Positions 1-6,300 of a DNA stretch of 6,384 nucleotides are shown piece after piece. Below the pieces are notes generated by a model. It was not told the origin of the DNA, did not search any database, and worked only from the letters and a program-made list of their open reading frames with translations. A program made the translations under genes and the position numbers. Source of the DNA: Pseudomonadota bacterium. Lineage in GTDB: Bacteria; Desulfobacterota; Syntrophia; Syntrophales; JADFWA01. The stretch spans positions 1 to 6,384 of the forward strand of contig JADFWA010000246.1 in assembly GCA_015222855.1 (NCBI GenBank), written 5' to 3'. Within the stretch, counting starts at the first letter, position 1; each line of letters begins with the position of its first letter.

Positions 1-161
1 GAACCGGCGTCTTTTGCCTTTTTATGGTCCAAAAGCAGCGCAATATCCGCATCGCTGTCAGGCCATTCATCACCGGTACCGTATGTACCAAAAAGATAAA
101 TGGCCTGCACATCCGGATAGTGATTGAGAACAATTCGAATAATTTCAGCTCCTATACTCAT
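1..161 (-). CDS. MNT-type nucleotidyltransferase (MntA-like antitoxin?), 3' end beyond the window
   Basis: This is the N-terminal 53 residues of a small nucleotidyltransferase of the polymerase-beta/MNT superfamily. The signature is visible as FGTYGTG followed by DSDADIALLL, that is GT-x3-G-x5-SDxD, with D37 and D39 as the expected metal-binding aspartates. The serine of the usual GS pair is threonine (T26). The start is ATG at 161-159, preceded five bases upstream by GAGGTG (172-167), and the ATG overlaps the TGA of the preceding stub as ATGA. Known members of this family include MntA antitoxins, which AMPylate a HEPN toxin (HepT) encoded next to them. Such a partner would lie off the left edge and cannot be seen. 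It could also be a stand-alone MNT protein. The fold assignment is strong; the antitoxin role is inferred. Confidence 0.75.
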   Translation of the reverse strand, partial: MSIGAEIIRIVLNHYPDVQAIYLFGTYGTGDEWPDSDADIALLLDHKKAKDAG

Positions 162-316
162 ACACTCACCTCGATAATCTTCATGGTGTCATTGCCGAAG
201 ATGTCCACCACTTTTACTGCGATCTTGCGCCGCCCCGGCGGGCATTCCCTGAACACGCTTTTGGGTTCCAGCGACCGGTCTTTTTTGGTGCGGGAATTCG
301 AGGGACGCAATACTAA
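158..316 (-). pseudogene. C-terminal remnant of a probable restriction-modification subunit
   Basis: A 52-codon open stretch ends in TGA at 160-158, overlapping the ATG of the MNT gene. It reads LRPSNSRTKKDRSLEPKS, then FRECPPGRRKIAVKVVDIF, then GNDTMKIIEVSV. The ending KVVDIFGNDTMKIIEV resembles, from memory, the C-termini of large DNA methyltransferase or type III-like helicase/restriction subunits. I cannot say which of the two. An in-frame TAA at 319-317 closes the frame upstream. No ATG, GTG or TTG with a ribosome-binding site precedes a plausible small protein, although a TTG codon occurs near its beginning. The most economical reading is a gene truncated at its 5' side, with the break close to position 317 next to the end of the Fic gene. 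That its 3' end still overlaps the MNT start suggests the two were once an operon. Confidence 0.6.
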
Positions 317-337
317 TTAGATATAAATAACTTTGTA

Positions 338-1474
338 TCATGTCCTCGGAATTACCCGTTCGTCCTCTTCTGTCCAGGCGAGATCGTAGCTAACACTCCG
401 CCCGCCGCCGGGATTTTTCACCAGGATACCCTTTTTCAGAAGATCGGCTATATCGCGTTTGACTGTTTCGCGGCTCACCTTCGTAATACCCCTGTATTTC
501 CGGTTTGTGAGACCTCCCTCGAAGCCGTCAGGTCCCACGTCAAGAAGGCGGTTGACCACCTTTTGTTGCCGCTCATTCAGCGCAATCCCGCTTCGCCGGT
601 GCCAGAACCGTGATTTTAGAAGCACGTGCCGGACCTCGACTTCAGATCGCTGGATAGATCTCTCCAGGCAACCCATGAACCACAGGAGCCAATCAGTAAC
701 ATCTCCGTCACCCTTCTGGTTCCTCTCCAGCACATCGTAATAATTGTCCCGCTCAATACTTATCTGCGCGGACATGCTGTAAAGGCGATTTCCCCTTCGC
801 TCATCCTGGGCAAGGGCCATATCGGTGATGGCCCGTGCGATGCGTCCATTGCCATCGTCGAAAGGATGGATGGACACAAACCAAAAGTGTGCCAGAGCGG
901 CGCGCAGCAAACCGTCCAGATTCTCCGGTGGCGATTTCCACCACTCAAGAAAGCGATTTATTTCCGCTTCGATCCGATGGGAAGGAGGGGCTTCGTAGTG
1001 GATCTTTTCCTTGCCTATCGGTCCCGACATAACGTGCATCGGCTTGGAATCCTGCCGCCAGTCTCCCACCAGGATATTGACCATCCCGGAATAGCCGGTC
1101 GGGAAAAGTGACGCATGCCATCCTTTGAGACGTTCTGATGTGAGCGGCTTTTCATGATTGGCCGTTGCATCAACAAGCATTTCTACCAGGCCATCCACGT
1201 TTCGCTTCGTGGCCGGCAGTCCCGCTGTGGGTAATCCGAGACGTCGGGCCACAGAAGATCGAACGGAATTGCGATCAAGCCTTTCTCCCTCGATTGAAGC
1301 CGTCGTGACGGTCTCCTCGGCAAGCACATCCGCCTGCATCTCCAGACCGATGTATATTGCCTCTCCAAGAAGCCTGCCCTGCGCTTGCCGTACATGCCCC
1401 AGTGGTCGGAGAAGCGCCTCGCTATGCCACCTGAAGTCGCACCAACCTGGAGTTTGCCATACATACTGAACCAT
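338..1474 (-). CDS. Fic family protein (DUF4172 - Fic - winged helix), probable AMP-transferase
   Basis: The 378-residue protein is full length for the DUF4172-Fic family. Fic enzymes transfer AMP, or occasionally another phosphate-containing group, from a nucleotide to a hydroxyl side chain of a target protein in the cytoplasm. The N-terminal DUF4172 part spans about residues 3-85. It holds the inhibitory-helix motif TASIEG (58-63, with E62 as the blocking glutamate), so the enzyme is predicted to be autoinhibited from its N-terminus (class II). The Fic core is about 110-270, with HPFDDGNGRIAR at 203-214 (H203 catalytic base, D207 metal ligand, R214 phosphate contact). The C-terminus, about 295-368, looks like a winged helix (NERQQKVVNRLL, SRETVKRDIADLLKKGIL, GGGRSVSYDL) and may bind DNA. 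An in-frame TAA directly abuts the ATG upstream, so 1474 is the furthest possible start. No clear Shine-Dalgarno is visible. G+C looks higher than in the genes to the right. The target protein cannot be predicted. Confidence 0.93.
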   Translation of the reverse strand: MVQYVWQTPGWCDFRWHSEALLRPLGHVRQAQGRLLGEAIYIGLEMQADVLAEETVTTASIEGERLDRNSVRSSVARRLGLPTAGLPATKRNVDGLVEMLVDATANHEKPLTSERLKGWHASLFPTGYSGMVNILVGDWRQDSKPMHVMSGPIGKEKIHYEAPPSHRIEAEINRFLEWWKSPPENLDGLLRAALAHFWFVSIHPFDDGNGRIARAITDMALAQDERRGNRLYSMSAQISIERDNYYDVLERNQKGDGDVTDWLLWFMGCLERSIQRSEVEVRHVLLKSRFWHRRSGIALNERQQKVVNRLLDVGPDGFEGGLTNRKYRGITKVSRETVKRDIADLLKKGILVKNPGGGRSVSYDLAWTEEDERVIPRT

Positions 1475-1503
1475 TTAGATCGCCCATACGGGTCACAATA
1501 AGA

Positions 1504-1560
1504 CCCAAATAAGTATTATAATTGGAACATATAATGGCCCGATTATATCCGATATTTGGG
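1504..1560. promoter_or_regulatory. Inverted repeat CCCAAATA...TATTTGGG around the Fic transcription start
   Basis: The eight-base arms CCCAAATA (1504-1511) and TATTTGGG (1553-1560) are perfect complements, with their centre near 1532, close to the predicted start of Fic transcription. One arm lies inside the promoter spacer. This geometry would suit an operator for a dimeric repressor bound at two half sites, possibly the winged helix of Fic itself. The 41-base gap is long, and a chance match in AT-rich DNA is possible. Confidence 0.3.
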
Positions 1561-1570
1561 GCATTGTCCA
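1542..1570 (-). promoter_or_regulatory. Sigma70-like promoter for the Fic gene
   Basis: Read on the minus strand, TGGACA (1570-1565, five of six matches to the -35 consensus) is followed by a 17-base spacer and a perfect TATAAT (1547-1542). Transcription would start near 1535, about 60 bases before the Fic ATG. A second TATAAT-like sequence lies near 1522-1517 but has no good -35. Confidence 0.65.
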
Positions 1571-1656
1571 GACCAATAGTAATGGAGGCGGAAACGGGAG
1601 GGGGGTATAGGGGGACAGAGCCCTTTTTAGCTTATCTGACGTCTCCATGTAATAAG

Positions 1657-1727
1657 ATTGACGGCTTCGTAAAAAGTCGGATTTAGCGAAATGACAGGCC
1701 AAAGGGACTTTTTACGAGGCCATCAAT
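1657..1727. repeat. Imperfect inverted repeat with GTAAAAAGTC arms
   Basis: The 22-base arms at 1657-1678 and 1706-1727 are complementary at 20 of 22 positions. They share the core CGTAAAAAGTC, and the differences are at two C/T positions. A 27-base spacer separates them. As RNA this would make a long hairpin and could stop racemase transcription coming from the right. The core TTGAYGGCYTCGTAAAAAGTC is, from memory, a dispersed intergenic repeat in deltaproteobacterial-type genomes, so a REP-like or miniature transposable element is an alternative. Confidence 0.7.
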
Positions 1728-1731
1728 TTTG

Positions 1732-1780
1732 CCTTTAACCTTTAGCCTTTTGCCTTTAGCCCTTTACCCTTAACCTTAAG
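1732..1780. repeat. Seven-copy degenerate heptamer array (CCTTTAG-like)
   Basis: Seven units of exactly seven bases run end to end without gaps: CCTTTAA, CCTTTAG, CCTTTTG, CCTTTAG, CCCTTTA, CCCTTAA, CCTTAAG. The array ends two bases before the racemase stop codon. On the minus strand it reads as TTAAGGG/CTAAAGG units, which look like a eukaryotic telomere repeat by coincidence. Such arrays can change copy number by strand slippage. Confidence 0.75.
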
Positions 1781-1782
1781 AT

Positions 1783-3750
1783 TTACAGATTCCAGATAAA
1801 CGTCACCCCACTGTTTGGGAATATCCACTCGTCATCGCTTACCTTCAACCTTATCGATTCCCTCTCCTTCTTGACCACCTCCGGATAGGGATGTTTTCCG
1901 GCAAAGAAACTTACCTCTCTTACGTTCTTCAGATTCGCGCCACTGTAGTTAAACGAAATTTCCAAACCCCTTGTGGGATAGACCAGATAGACGGAGAAAA
2001 TATTATTGCCCTTAAACTTCCTGGTTTCAATCTCGATCTCCATCCTTACAGATTTGTTCAATTTTTCTTTGAGCGTGTCTCCCCCACACCACACCTCGTA
2101 TCCCCTATCCGTATTTTCGGTTTTGATAATGGTAACGTCTTCGCCATCGACGCGCACCCGGTTTACCTTGAAGTCGCTCTCCCTGAACAGGTCTTCCCCC
2201 CGGTTCAGAAGCCACCTGTATTCACACCTTCCATCATCGAAAAGGGCGGTAAGTTGTTTGTCATTCCGGGCACAGCCGATGATAAAGACGCTGTTTCTAA
2301 GGGTTTTGGTATATTCTATATGGGTCGTGACCTTAAAATAGTCACCCGTGAGATCGTCATCAGTCACGTTTATATCGTATTTGAAGTCCGTCCTTAACTC
2401 GAGCTGCCTGTCCTCTTTCCCGAAGAGGGTTTCAAACATCTCATAGTAAATCGCATTGCCCAGTTCCGCATCCTGAGCCCTTGTCTGGAAACAGTTTCGG
2501 ATTATATTGTCTATCCTTGATATGGATCTCTCCTCATCCGGGATGAATATCCTCCGCAACCGGGGTTCTACGGTATTGGCTTTCCCCTCATGCACAAATA
2601 CCCGTGGCGCCCTTTTGCCCAGTACGCACAGTATTTCATAGCTTATCGTCCTTGCCTTTTTCGCAATCTCATTGGCCGAGATGTATTCATCCCCCTGTTT
2701 CCCCATCAGGACAACCTCATCTCCTACCTCACACTCCGGTATATGGCTTACATCTATGGTGCACATATCCATAGAGACACGTCCAACAAGAGGCGCCCTT
2801 TTTCCCCCTATCAGCGCCTCTCCCTGATTTGAGAGTATAAACCCGTAACCGTCTCCGTATCCGACAGGAATGGTTGCTATCCTGGTCGGTTTATCCGTAA
2901 CATGAGTCCTGTTGTAACCGATGCTATAACCCTTCGGAAAATCCTTCAGAAGCACCACGCTGGTTTTGAAGCTCATGACCGGCGATAGGTCCGCCTTTGC
3001 TGCTGTGCCTGGAGAGGGGTATATCCCGTAGGACATGAGACCGGGCCGCACCATATCAAGAGTGAAGTTGGAAAAGTTAAGTATTCCGCCACTGTTGCAC
3101 ATGTGTTTTATCGGGATGTGTATGTCATTTTCTTCCAGTTTTTCAAGGAGTCCCCTGAACAGTTTCCACTGCATCTGGTTATAGTCATCGTCTTCAACTT
3201 CACTGGACGACAGGTGGGAAAAAATGCCCTCCACCGTAATGTTGGGAAACTCAAGGACTTCCTTGAGCATATTAAAGGCCTCATGGTGAATAGTTCCACC
3301 CCTTCCCATTCCCGTATCCACTTCGATGTGGATCGGTGTCATGGCGCCCATCTTTTCATAGCTTTTCTGCAGCTCCCGGGCAAAACCGAGATCGGAAACA
3401 GAAGGAGTCAAATTGTACTTGATGATTTCATTTATTTCGGAGACCGTAGCCGGACTCAGGATGAGTATGGGTGCATCTATCCCGCTTACCCGCAGTTGCA
3501 CCCCTTCATCCGCGTTGGCAACCCCCAGAAGGGCGGCGCCGTTTTTCAGGGCGACGTTGGAGATTTCAATCGCTCCGTGACCGTAGGCATCCGCCTTGAC
3601 CACCTGTAGAATTTTCACATCGGGACCGACCAGTCTCTTTATTTCATTCCAGTTGCGGCTGAAGTTTTCGAGGTCAACCTCCACCCAACTTCTGTATTTC
3701 AGGTCATCTCTTAGTGTCATTTTGAATCCAAACAAGCCTTTTAGTCTCAT
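1783..3750 (-). CDS. alr: Alanine racemase with a long unrecognised C-terminal extension
   Basis: Residues about 17-387 form a complete PLP-dependent alanine racemase, which interconverts L- and D-alanine for peptidoglycan in the cytoplasm. The PLP lysine is K52 in VVKADAYGHG. The second catalytic base is Y279 in SIGYNRTHV, with the PLP-contacting Y298 in PVGYGDGYG exactly 19 residues later, as in the Geobacillus enzyme. MDM at 327-329 is also conserved. The TIM barrel is about 17-250 and the beta domain about 255-387. Typical Alr proteins stop near 370-390 residues; this one has 655. The extra part (about 391-655) starts with a helical stretch (405-445) and continues as alternating hydrophobic strands, ending WIFPNSGVTFIWNL. 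I see no signal peptide or membrane helix and do not recognise the fold. M11 (3720) is an alternative start that places the lysine nearer its usual position; neither start has a good Shine-Dalgarno. It lies 91 bases from the upstream cyclase on the same strand and may be co-transcribed. Confidence 0.92.
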   Translation of the reverse strand: MRLKGLFGFKMTLRDDLKYRSWVEVDLENFSRNWNEIKRLVGPDVKILQVVKADAYGHGAIEISNVALKNGAALLGVANADEGVQLRVSGIDAPILILSPATVSEINEIIKYNLTPSVSDLGFARELQKSYEKMGAMTPIHIEVDTGMGRGGTIHHEAFNMLKEVLEFPNITVEGIFSHLSSSEVEDDDYNQMQWKLFRGLLEKLEENDIHIPIKHMCNSGGILNFSNFTLDMVRPGLMSYGIYPSPGTAAKADLSPVMSFKTSVVLLKDFPKGYSIGYNRTHVTDKPTRIATIPVGYGDGYGFILSNQGEALIGGKRAPLVGRVSMDMCTIDVSHIPECEVGDEVVLMGKQGDEYISANEIAKKARTISYEILCVLGKRAPRVFVHEGKANTVEPRLRRIFIPDEERSISRIDNIIRNCFQTRAQDAELGNAIYYEMFETLFGKEDRQLELRTDFKYDINVTDDDLTGDYFKVTTHIEYTKTLRNSVFIIGCARNDKQLTALFDDGRCEYRWLLNRGEDLFRESDFKVNRVRVDGEDVTIIKTENTDRGYEVWCGGDTLKEKLNKSVRMEIEIETRKFKGNNIFSVYLVYPTRGLEISFNYSGANLKNVREVSFFAGKHPYPEVVKKERESIRLKVSDDEWIFPNSGVTFIWNL

Positions 3751-3768
3751 GTATAAAGATAAATCTCC

Positions 3769-3797
3769 CCCCCTTTATGAAAGGGGGACTTTAAAGT
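3769..3797. repeat. C5T3/A3G5 hairpin plus ACTTTAAAGT palindrome between cyclase and racemase genes
   Basis: CCCCCTTT (3769-3776), a three-base loop and AAAGGGGG (3780-3787) form an eight-pair hairpin, directly followed by the ten-base palindrome ACTTTAAAGT (3788-3797). No clean T run follows on either strand, so it is not a standard Rho-independent terminator. It could weaken or process a shared cyclase-racemase transcript. The G-rich arm continues as GGGGGGGAG on the minus strand, but 14 bases separate its GGAG from the upstream racemase ATG, which is far for a ribosome-binding site. It may equally be a dispersed REP-like sequence. Confidence 0.6.
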
Positions 3798-3840
3798 GCC
3801 ACCTTCTTAAGTTAATGGTATTAATTTTAAACTTTAAATC

Positions 3841-5982
3841 CTACTTCTTCGTCATAATATAAACTCCGTCCCATTCACCAACAGGCGGATTCTTTTTAAT
3901 CTCCCTGCATCTTTCGATATATATCTCTGAGGGAGGATCTCCCGGACGGATAGATAGCACATCCTGAAAACAGATAACAGCCTCGTCCCACTCTCCCTGT
4001 CTATACTTTGCCAGACCATCCTCAAACGGTTTGACAAAACCTTCCCACTTTTCAGAGTCTTTCATTTCCCCCAAAAGTTCATATATCTTCACGGGAAGTT
4101 CCTTCCCCTTGACCCTGACCAAATCAAGCTCCCGGCAGAAGAAGTTTTCCTTTACCCTGTCGTATGTATATTCGCTGATAATGACATTTGTCCCGTATTC
4201 TTTGTTAATTCCCTCCAGCCTCGAACCAAGGTTTACACTGTCCCCCATGACGGTGTAAACAAATCTCATCTCGGAGCCCATATTTCCCACCACCATGTCG
4301 CCACTGTTCACGCCTATCCCTATGTCAAGAACCGGCCTGCCTTCATCCGCCCACTTTTTCTGAAGTGTTTTCAATTCTTCCATCATTTCCCGGGCCGTAC
4401 TGCATGCCCTCGCCGGGTGGTCCTCCTGCGTGAGAGGGGCGCCGAATACGGACATGATGGCATCCCCCATGTATTTGTCAAGGAGACCCTCGTGTTTAAA
4501 GACCACATCGGTCATGGCGGTCAGATACTCGTTGAGTAGATGAACCAGTTCCTCCGGCGAAAGCCTCTCGGAAACGGTGGTAAAACCCCTGATATCGGAA
4601 AAAAGCACGGTAAGGTCTTTTTTTTCTCCCCCGAGCTTTAACATTGAAGGATCCTTTAATATTTCGTTGATGACAGACGGCGTAAGGTAATACTGGAAGG
4701 CACCCCGTATCTTCTTCTTCTCCCGCTCCTCCGTTATGTATTTGTAAACGGTTATGCCGATGTAAACGGCCAGCATGGTAACTACCGGGTAGACAAGGTT
4801 GAGCCAGAGGTTGTAGTGAGTAAAGACAAATCTGTTAAACAGAATATAGGCGGCAAGAAGCATCAGACTGAAGATAACTCCGGAAACCGCTCTAACCCTG
4901 GGGAGGGCGATGCCGATGACGAGGCCAAGGAAAATTATGGCGGCAATATCAAACAACCCGACCCAGTCGGGACGCTTGAGAAAGCTCTGATGCAGGATAT
5001 TGTCTATCACCGTGGCATGAACCTCAATCCCGGGGAAAACCGTACTGAATGGGGTTACCCTCAAGTCATAGATTCCTATAGCCGTGGCGCCAACCAGGAC
5101 TATCCTGTCTTTAAAAAGTCCCGGTTCCAGACGGCCGTTTATGATATCGGTAATCGAATAATGCGAAAAGGTCTTAGGCGATCCAAGATAATTTATCAGC
5201 ATCTTTCCTGACTCGTTGGTCGGGATATCGATACCATCTATCCTTATTCCCTCGACGCCGAAGTCCGCCATCTTAAGGGTAACCATAGGCCAGTCCATAT
5301 ACTGAAGCAGTACAGAAATAGATAGTGGTTGATAAAAACTGTCCCCAAACTTGATAACCAGAGGTGACCATCTTATCGTCCCGTCACTGTCCGGAAAATA
5401 ATTAAAATATCCGCTGTTCTCCGCCGCATCGGACAGCGGTTCAACGTTTGCCGCCACCGCACATGTTCTCACCAGGGTAGATTCATCCGGATTGCGACTG
5501 AACCGCACTATCTGATATTTGGACCCGGAAATATTTTCGGCAGCTTTCTCGATATCTTCTCCGCTCAGGTGCGCTATGTCCTCCTCTGTGGTGTGGAAGA
5601 AATAGCCAAGCGTGACATTTTCCGCCTGCCTGATCGATCCGGCGAGAATGGCATCGGTCTTTGCGGGTTCGGCAAATACGATATCAAAACCCACCACTTT
5701 TGACCCGTATCCTTTCAATGTATCAACAAGTTTTGCGATTGTTGACCTCGGCCATGGCCATCGTCCCAGTTCAGCCAGGCTTTTTTCATCGATTGCCGCG
5801 ATTACGATTTCTCCTCCAGGGGCTCTCTCACCCCTGGAGATCGTTCGCAAGTCCAGGGTTTTCAGCTCCATAAATCTGAGGAAGGGAACATTCATAAAAT
5901 AGAGGAGTATTGCTATGAAGATAATGGAAAGGCTTATCTTCAGGGGAGATATTGATAATAATCTGTTGAATCGCTCATTCAT
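3841..5982 (-). CDS. CHASE2 transmembrane class III adenylate cyclase
   Basis: This 713-residue membrane receptor makes a cyclic nucleotide, most likely cAMP, from ATP. Residue numbers count from the ATG at 5982. One membrane helix (about 16-35) leads into a periplasmic CHASE2 sensor (about 36-326; FVPGIEVHA-like end, here VFPGIEVHATVIDNIL). Three membrane helices follow (about 340-360, 365-383, 391-415), then a short linker and the cytoplasmic cyclase domain (about 454-637). Metal-binding aspartates are D463 (LFSDIRGFT) and D507 (DKYMGDAIM). K503 and T577 (YTVMGDSVN) are the Lys/Thr purine-selecting pair common in bacterial adenylate cyclases, and N584 and R588 are the transition-state residues. 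A TPR-like helical tail (about 652-696) ends in PPVGEWDGVYIMTKK, as in many CHASE2 cyclases. A longer reading from TTG at 6009 is possible, but GGAAGAG seven bases before the ATG and a promoter overlapping the TTG favour 5982. The sensed ligand is unknown. Confidence 0.92.
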   Translation of the reverse strand: MNERFNRLLSISPLKISLSIIFIAILLYFMNVPFLRFMELKTLDLRTISRGERAPGGEIVIAAIDEKSLAELGRWPWPRSTIAKLVDTLKGYGSKVVGFDIVFAEPAKTDAILAGSIRQAENVTLGYFFHTTEEDIAHLSGEDIEKAAENISGSKYQIVRFSRNPDESTLVRTCAVAANVEPLSDAAENSGYFNYFPDSDGTIRWSPLVIKFGDSFYQPLSISVLLQYMDWPMVTLKMADFGVEGIRIDGIDIPTNESGKMLINYLGSPKTFSHYSITDIINGRLEPGLFKDRIVLVGATAIGIYDLRVTPFSTVFPGIEVHATVIDNILHQSFLKRPDWVGLFDIAAIIFLGLVIGIALPRVRAVSGVIFSLMLLAAYILFNRFVFTHYNLWLNLVYPVVTMLAVYIGITVYKYITEEREKKKIRGAFQYYLTPSVINEILKDPSMLKLGGEKKDLTVLFSDIRGFTTVSERLSPEELVHLLNEYLTAMTDVVFKHEGLLDKYMGDAIMSVFGAPLTQEDHPARACSTAREMMEELKTLQKKWADEGRPVLDIGIGVNSGDMVVGNMGSEMRFVYTVMGDSVNLGSRLEGINKEYGTNVIISEYTYDRVKENFFCRELDLVRVKGKELPVKIYELLGEMKDSEKWEGFVKPFEDGLAKYRQGEWDEAVICFQDVLSIRPGDPPSEIYIERCREIKKNPPVGEWDGVYIMTKK

Positions 5983-5996
5983 AACGGTTCTCTTCC
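5983..5996 (-). promoter_or_regulatory. Shine-Dalgarno sequence deciding the cyclase start
   Basis: GGAAGAG (5996-5990 on the minus strand) sits seven bases before ATG at 5982. It therefore lies inside the longer TTG-initiated frame and supports the shorter protein. Confidence 0.7.
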
Positions 5997-6009
5997 GAAA
6001 ATTTGGCAA

Positions 6010-6037
6010 ATAGTATCAAACCCCTCTTGAAAGTCAA
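6010..6037 (-). promoter_or_regulatory. Candidate sigma70-like promoter for the cyclase gene
   Basis: On the minus strand TTGACT (6037-6032, five of six) is followed by a 16-base spacer and TACTAT (6015-6010, four of six). Transcription would begin near 6003, inside the alternative TTG-start reading and about 20 bases before the ATG at 5982. A seven-base inverted repeat, AACCCCT (6019-6025) with AGGGGTT (6043-6049), brackets the -35 element and could be an operator. Confidence 0.45.
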
Positions 6038-6087
6038 GGCAAAGGGGTTAGAAATTGCGGAAAGAATACGGTCGGATAACGAATTTC

Positions 6088-6116
6088 TTGACAGAGGAAG
6101 CACGTTAGGATAAATA
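6088..6116 (+). promoter_or_regulatory. Candidate promoter of the tRNA-Thr gene
   Basis: A perfect TTGACA -35 element lies at 6088-6093. The -10 is less clear: TAAATA (6111-6116) has the ideal 17-base spacing but a poor match, and GATAAA (6109-6114) matches better at 15. Either would start transcription roughly 20-25 bases before the mature tRNA. Confidence 0.5.
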
Positions 6117-6145
6117 AAATTGCTCCTATGAAATGGCAAAAAAGG

Positions 6146-6221
<76 letters not shown>

Positions 6222-6229
6222 GGAATATC

Positions 6230-6270
6230 AAGGGGATTTGCGACATTAAAATCGCGAATCCCCTTTTTTA
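6230..6270 (+). terminator. Rho-independent terminator of the tRNA-Thr gene
   Basis: Arms at 6230-6243 and 6252-6265 pair over 14 positions (AAGGGGATT T GCGA with TCGC G AATCCCCTT), including one G-U wobble. They close an eight-base loop (CATTAAAA). A T run through 6269 follows at once. This is a textbook strong intrinsic terminator eight bases after the CCA end. Confidence 0.92.
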
Positions 6271-6272
6271 AT

Positions 6273-6299
6273 CCACAGATTTCGCAGATTACACGGATT
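6273..6299. repeat. Three-copy 9-base tandem repeat (CRCRGATT)
   Basis: Three consecutive nine-base units, CCACAGATT, TCGCAGATT and ACACGGATT, share the pattern NCRCRGATT. The array starts right after the tRNA terminator. Similar CAGATT-type strings are familiar to me as intergenic repeats in environmental bacterial genomes, but I cannot confirm copies here. Confidence 0.5.
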
Positions 6300-6300
6300 A

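Larger units (their letters stand above)
1475..1782. other. Intergenic seam between the Fic gene and the racemase gene
   Basis: No convincing gene lies here. From the Fic side the stretch holds the Fic leader and promoter (1475-1570), then a G-rich patch on the plus strand (about 1596-1614, runs of three, six and five G) leading into GGACAGAGCCC and a T run (to 1628). An imperfect inverted repeat (1657-1727) and a heptamer array (1732-1780) reach almost to the racemase stop codon. The pile-up of repeats and the change in base composition across it suggest a recombination-prone boundary. Confidence 0.6.

Noticed and set aside
24..320. A 98-codon plus-strand open frame
   Set aside because: The opposite strand carries the recognisable MNT motif and the R-M stub, so this frame is antisense shadow.
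1596..1614. G-quadruplex formed by the G-rich patch
   Set aside because: There are only three clean G runs (three, six and five bases), so a four-run, three-tetrad quadruplex would need a zero-length loop; not supported well enough to call.
1493..1702. A 69-codon minus-strand open frame with a hydrophobic C-terminus
   Set aside because: It begins inside the inverted repeat, runs through the G-rich patch and the Fic promoter, and has no convincing ribosome-binding site or family resemblance.
1732..1780. A true telomere or eukaryotic origin suggested by the CCCTTAA-like units
   Set aside because: The units are degenerate, the array is internal, and the flanking genes have bacterial Shine-Dalgarno and promoter signals.
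1657..1780. CRISPR array
   Set aside because: The repeats are one inverted pair and a contiguous heptamer array, not direct repeats separated by unique spacers, and there are no cas genes.
4816..5211. A 131-codon plus-strand open frame, polar and charged
   Set aside because: It is antisense to the CHASE2 and membrane part of the cyclase, which has clear family features, and it has no recognisable domain.
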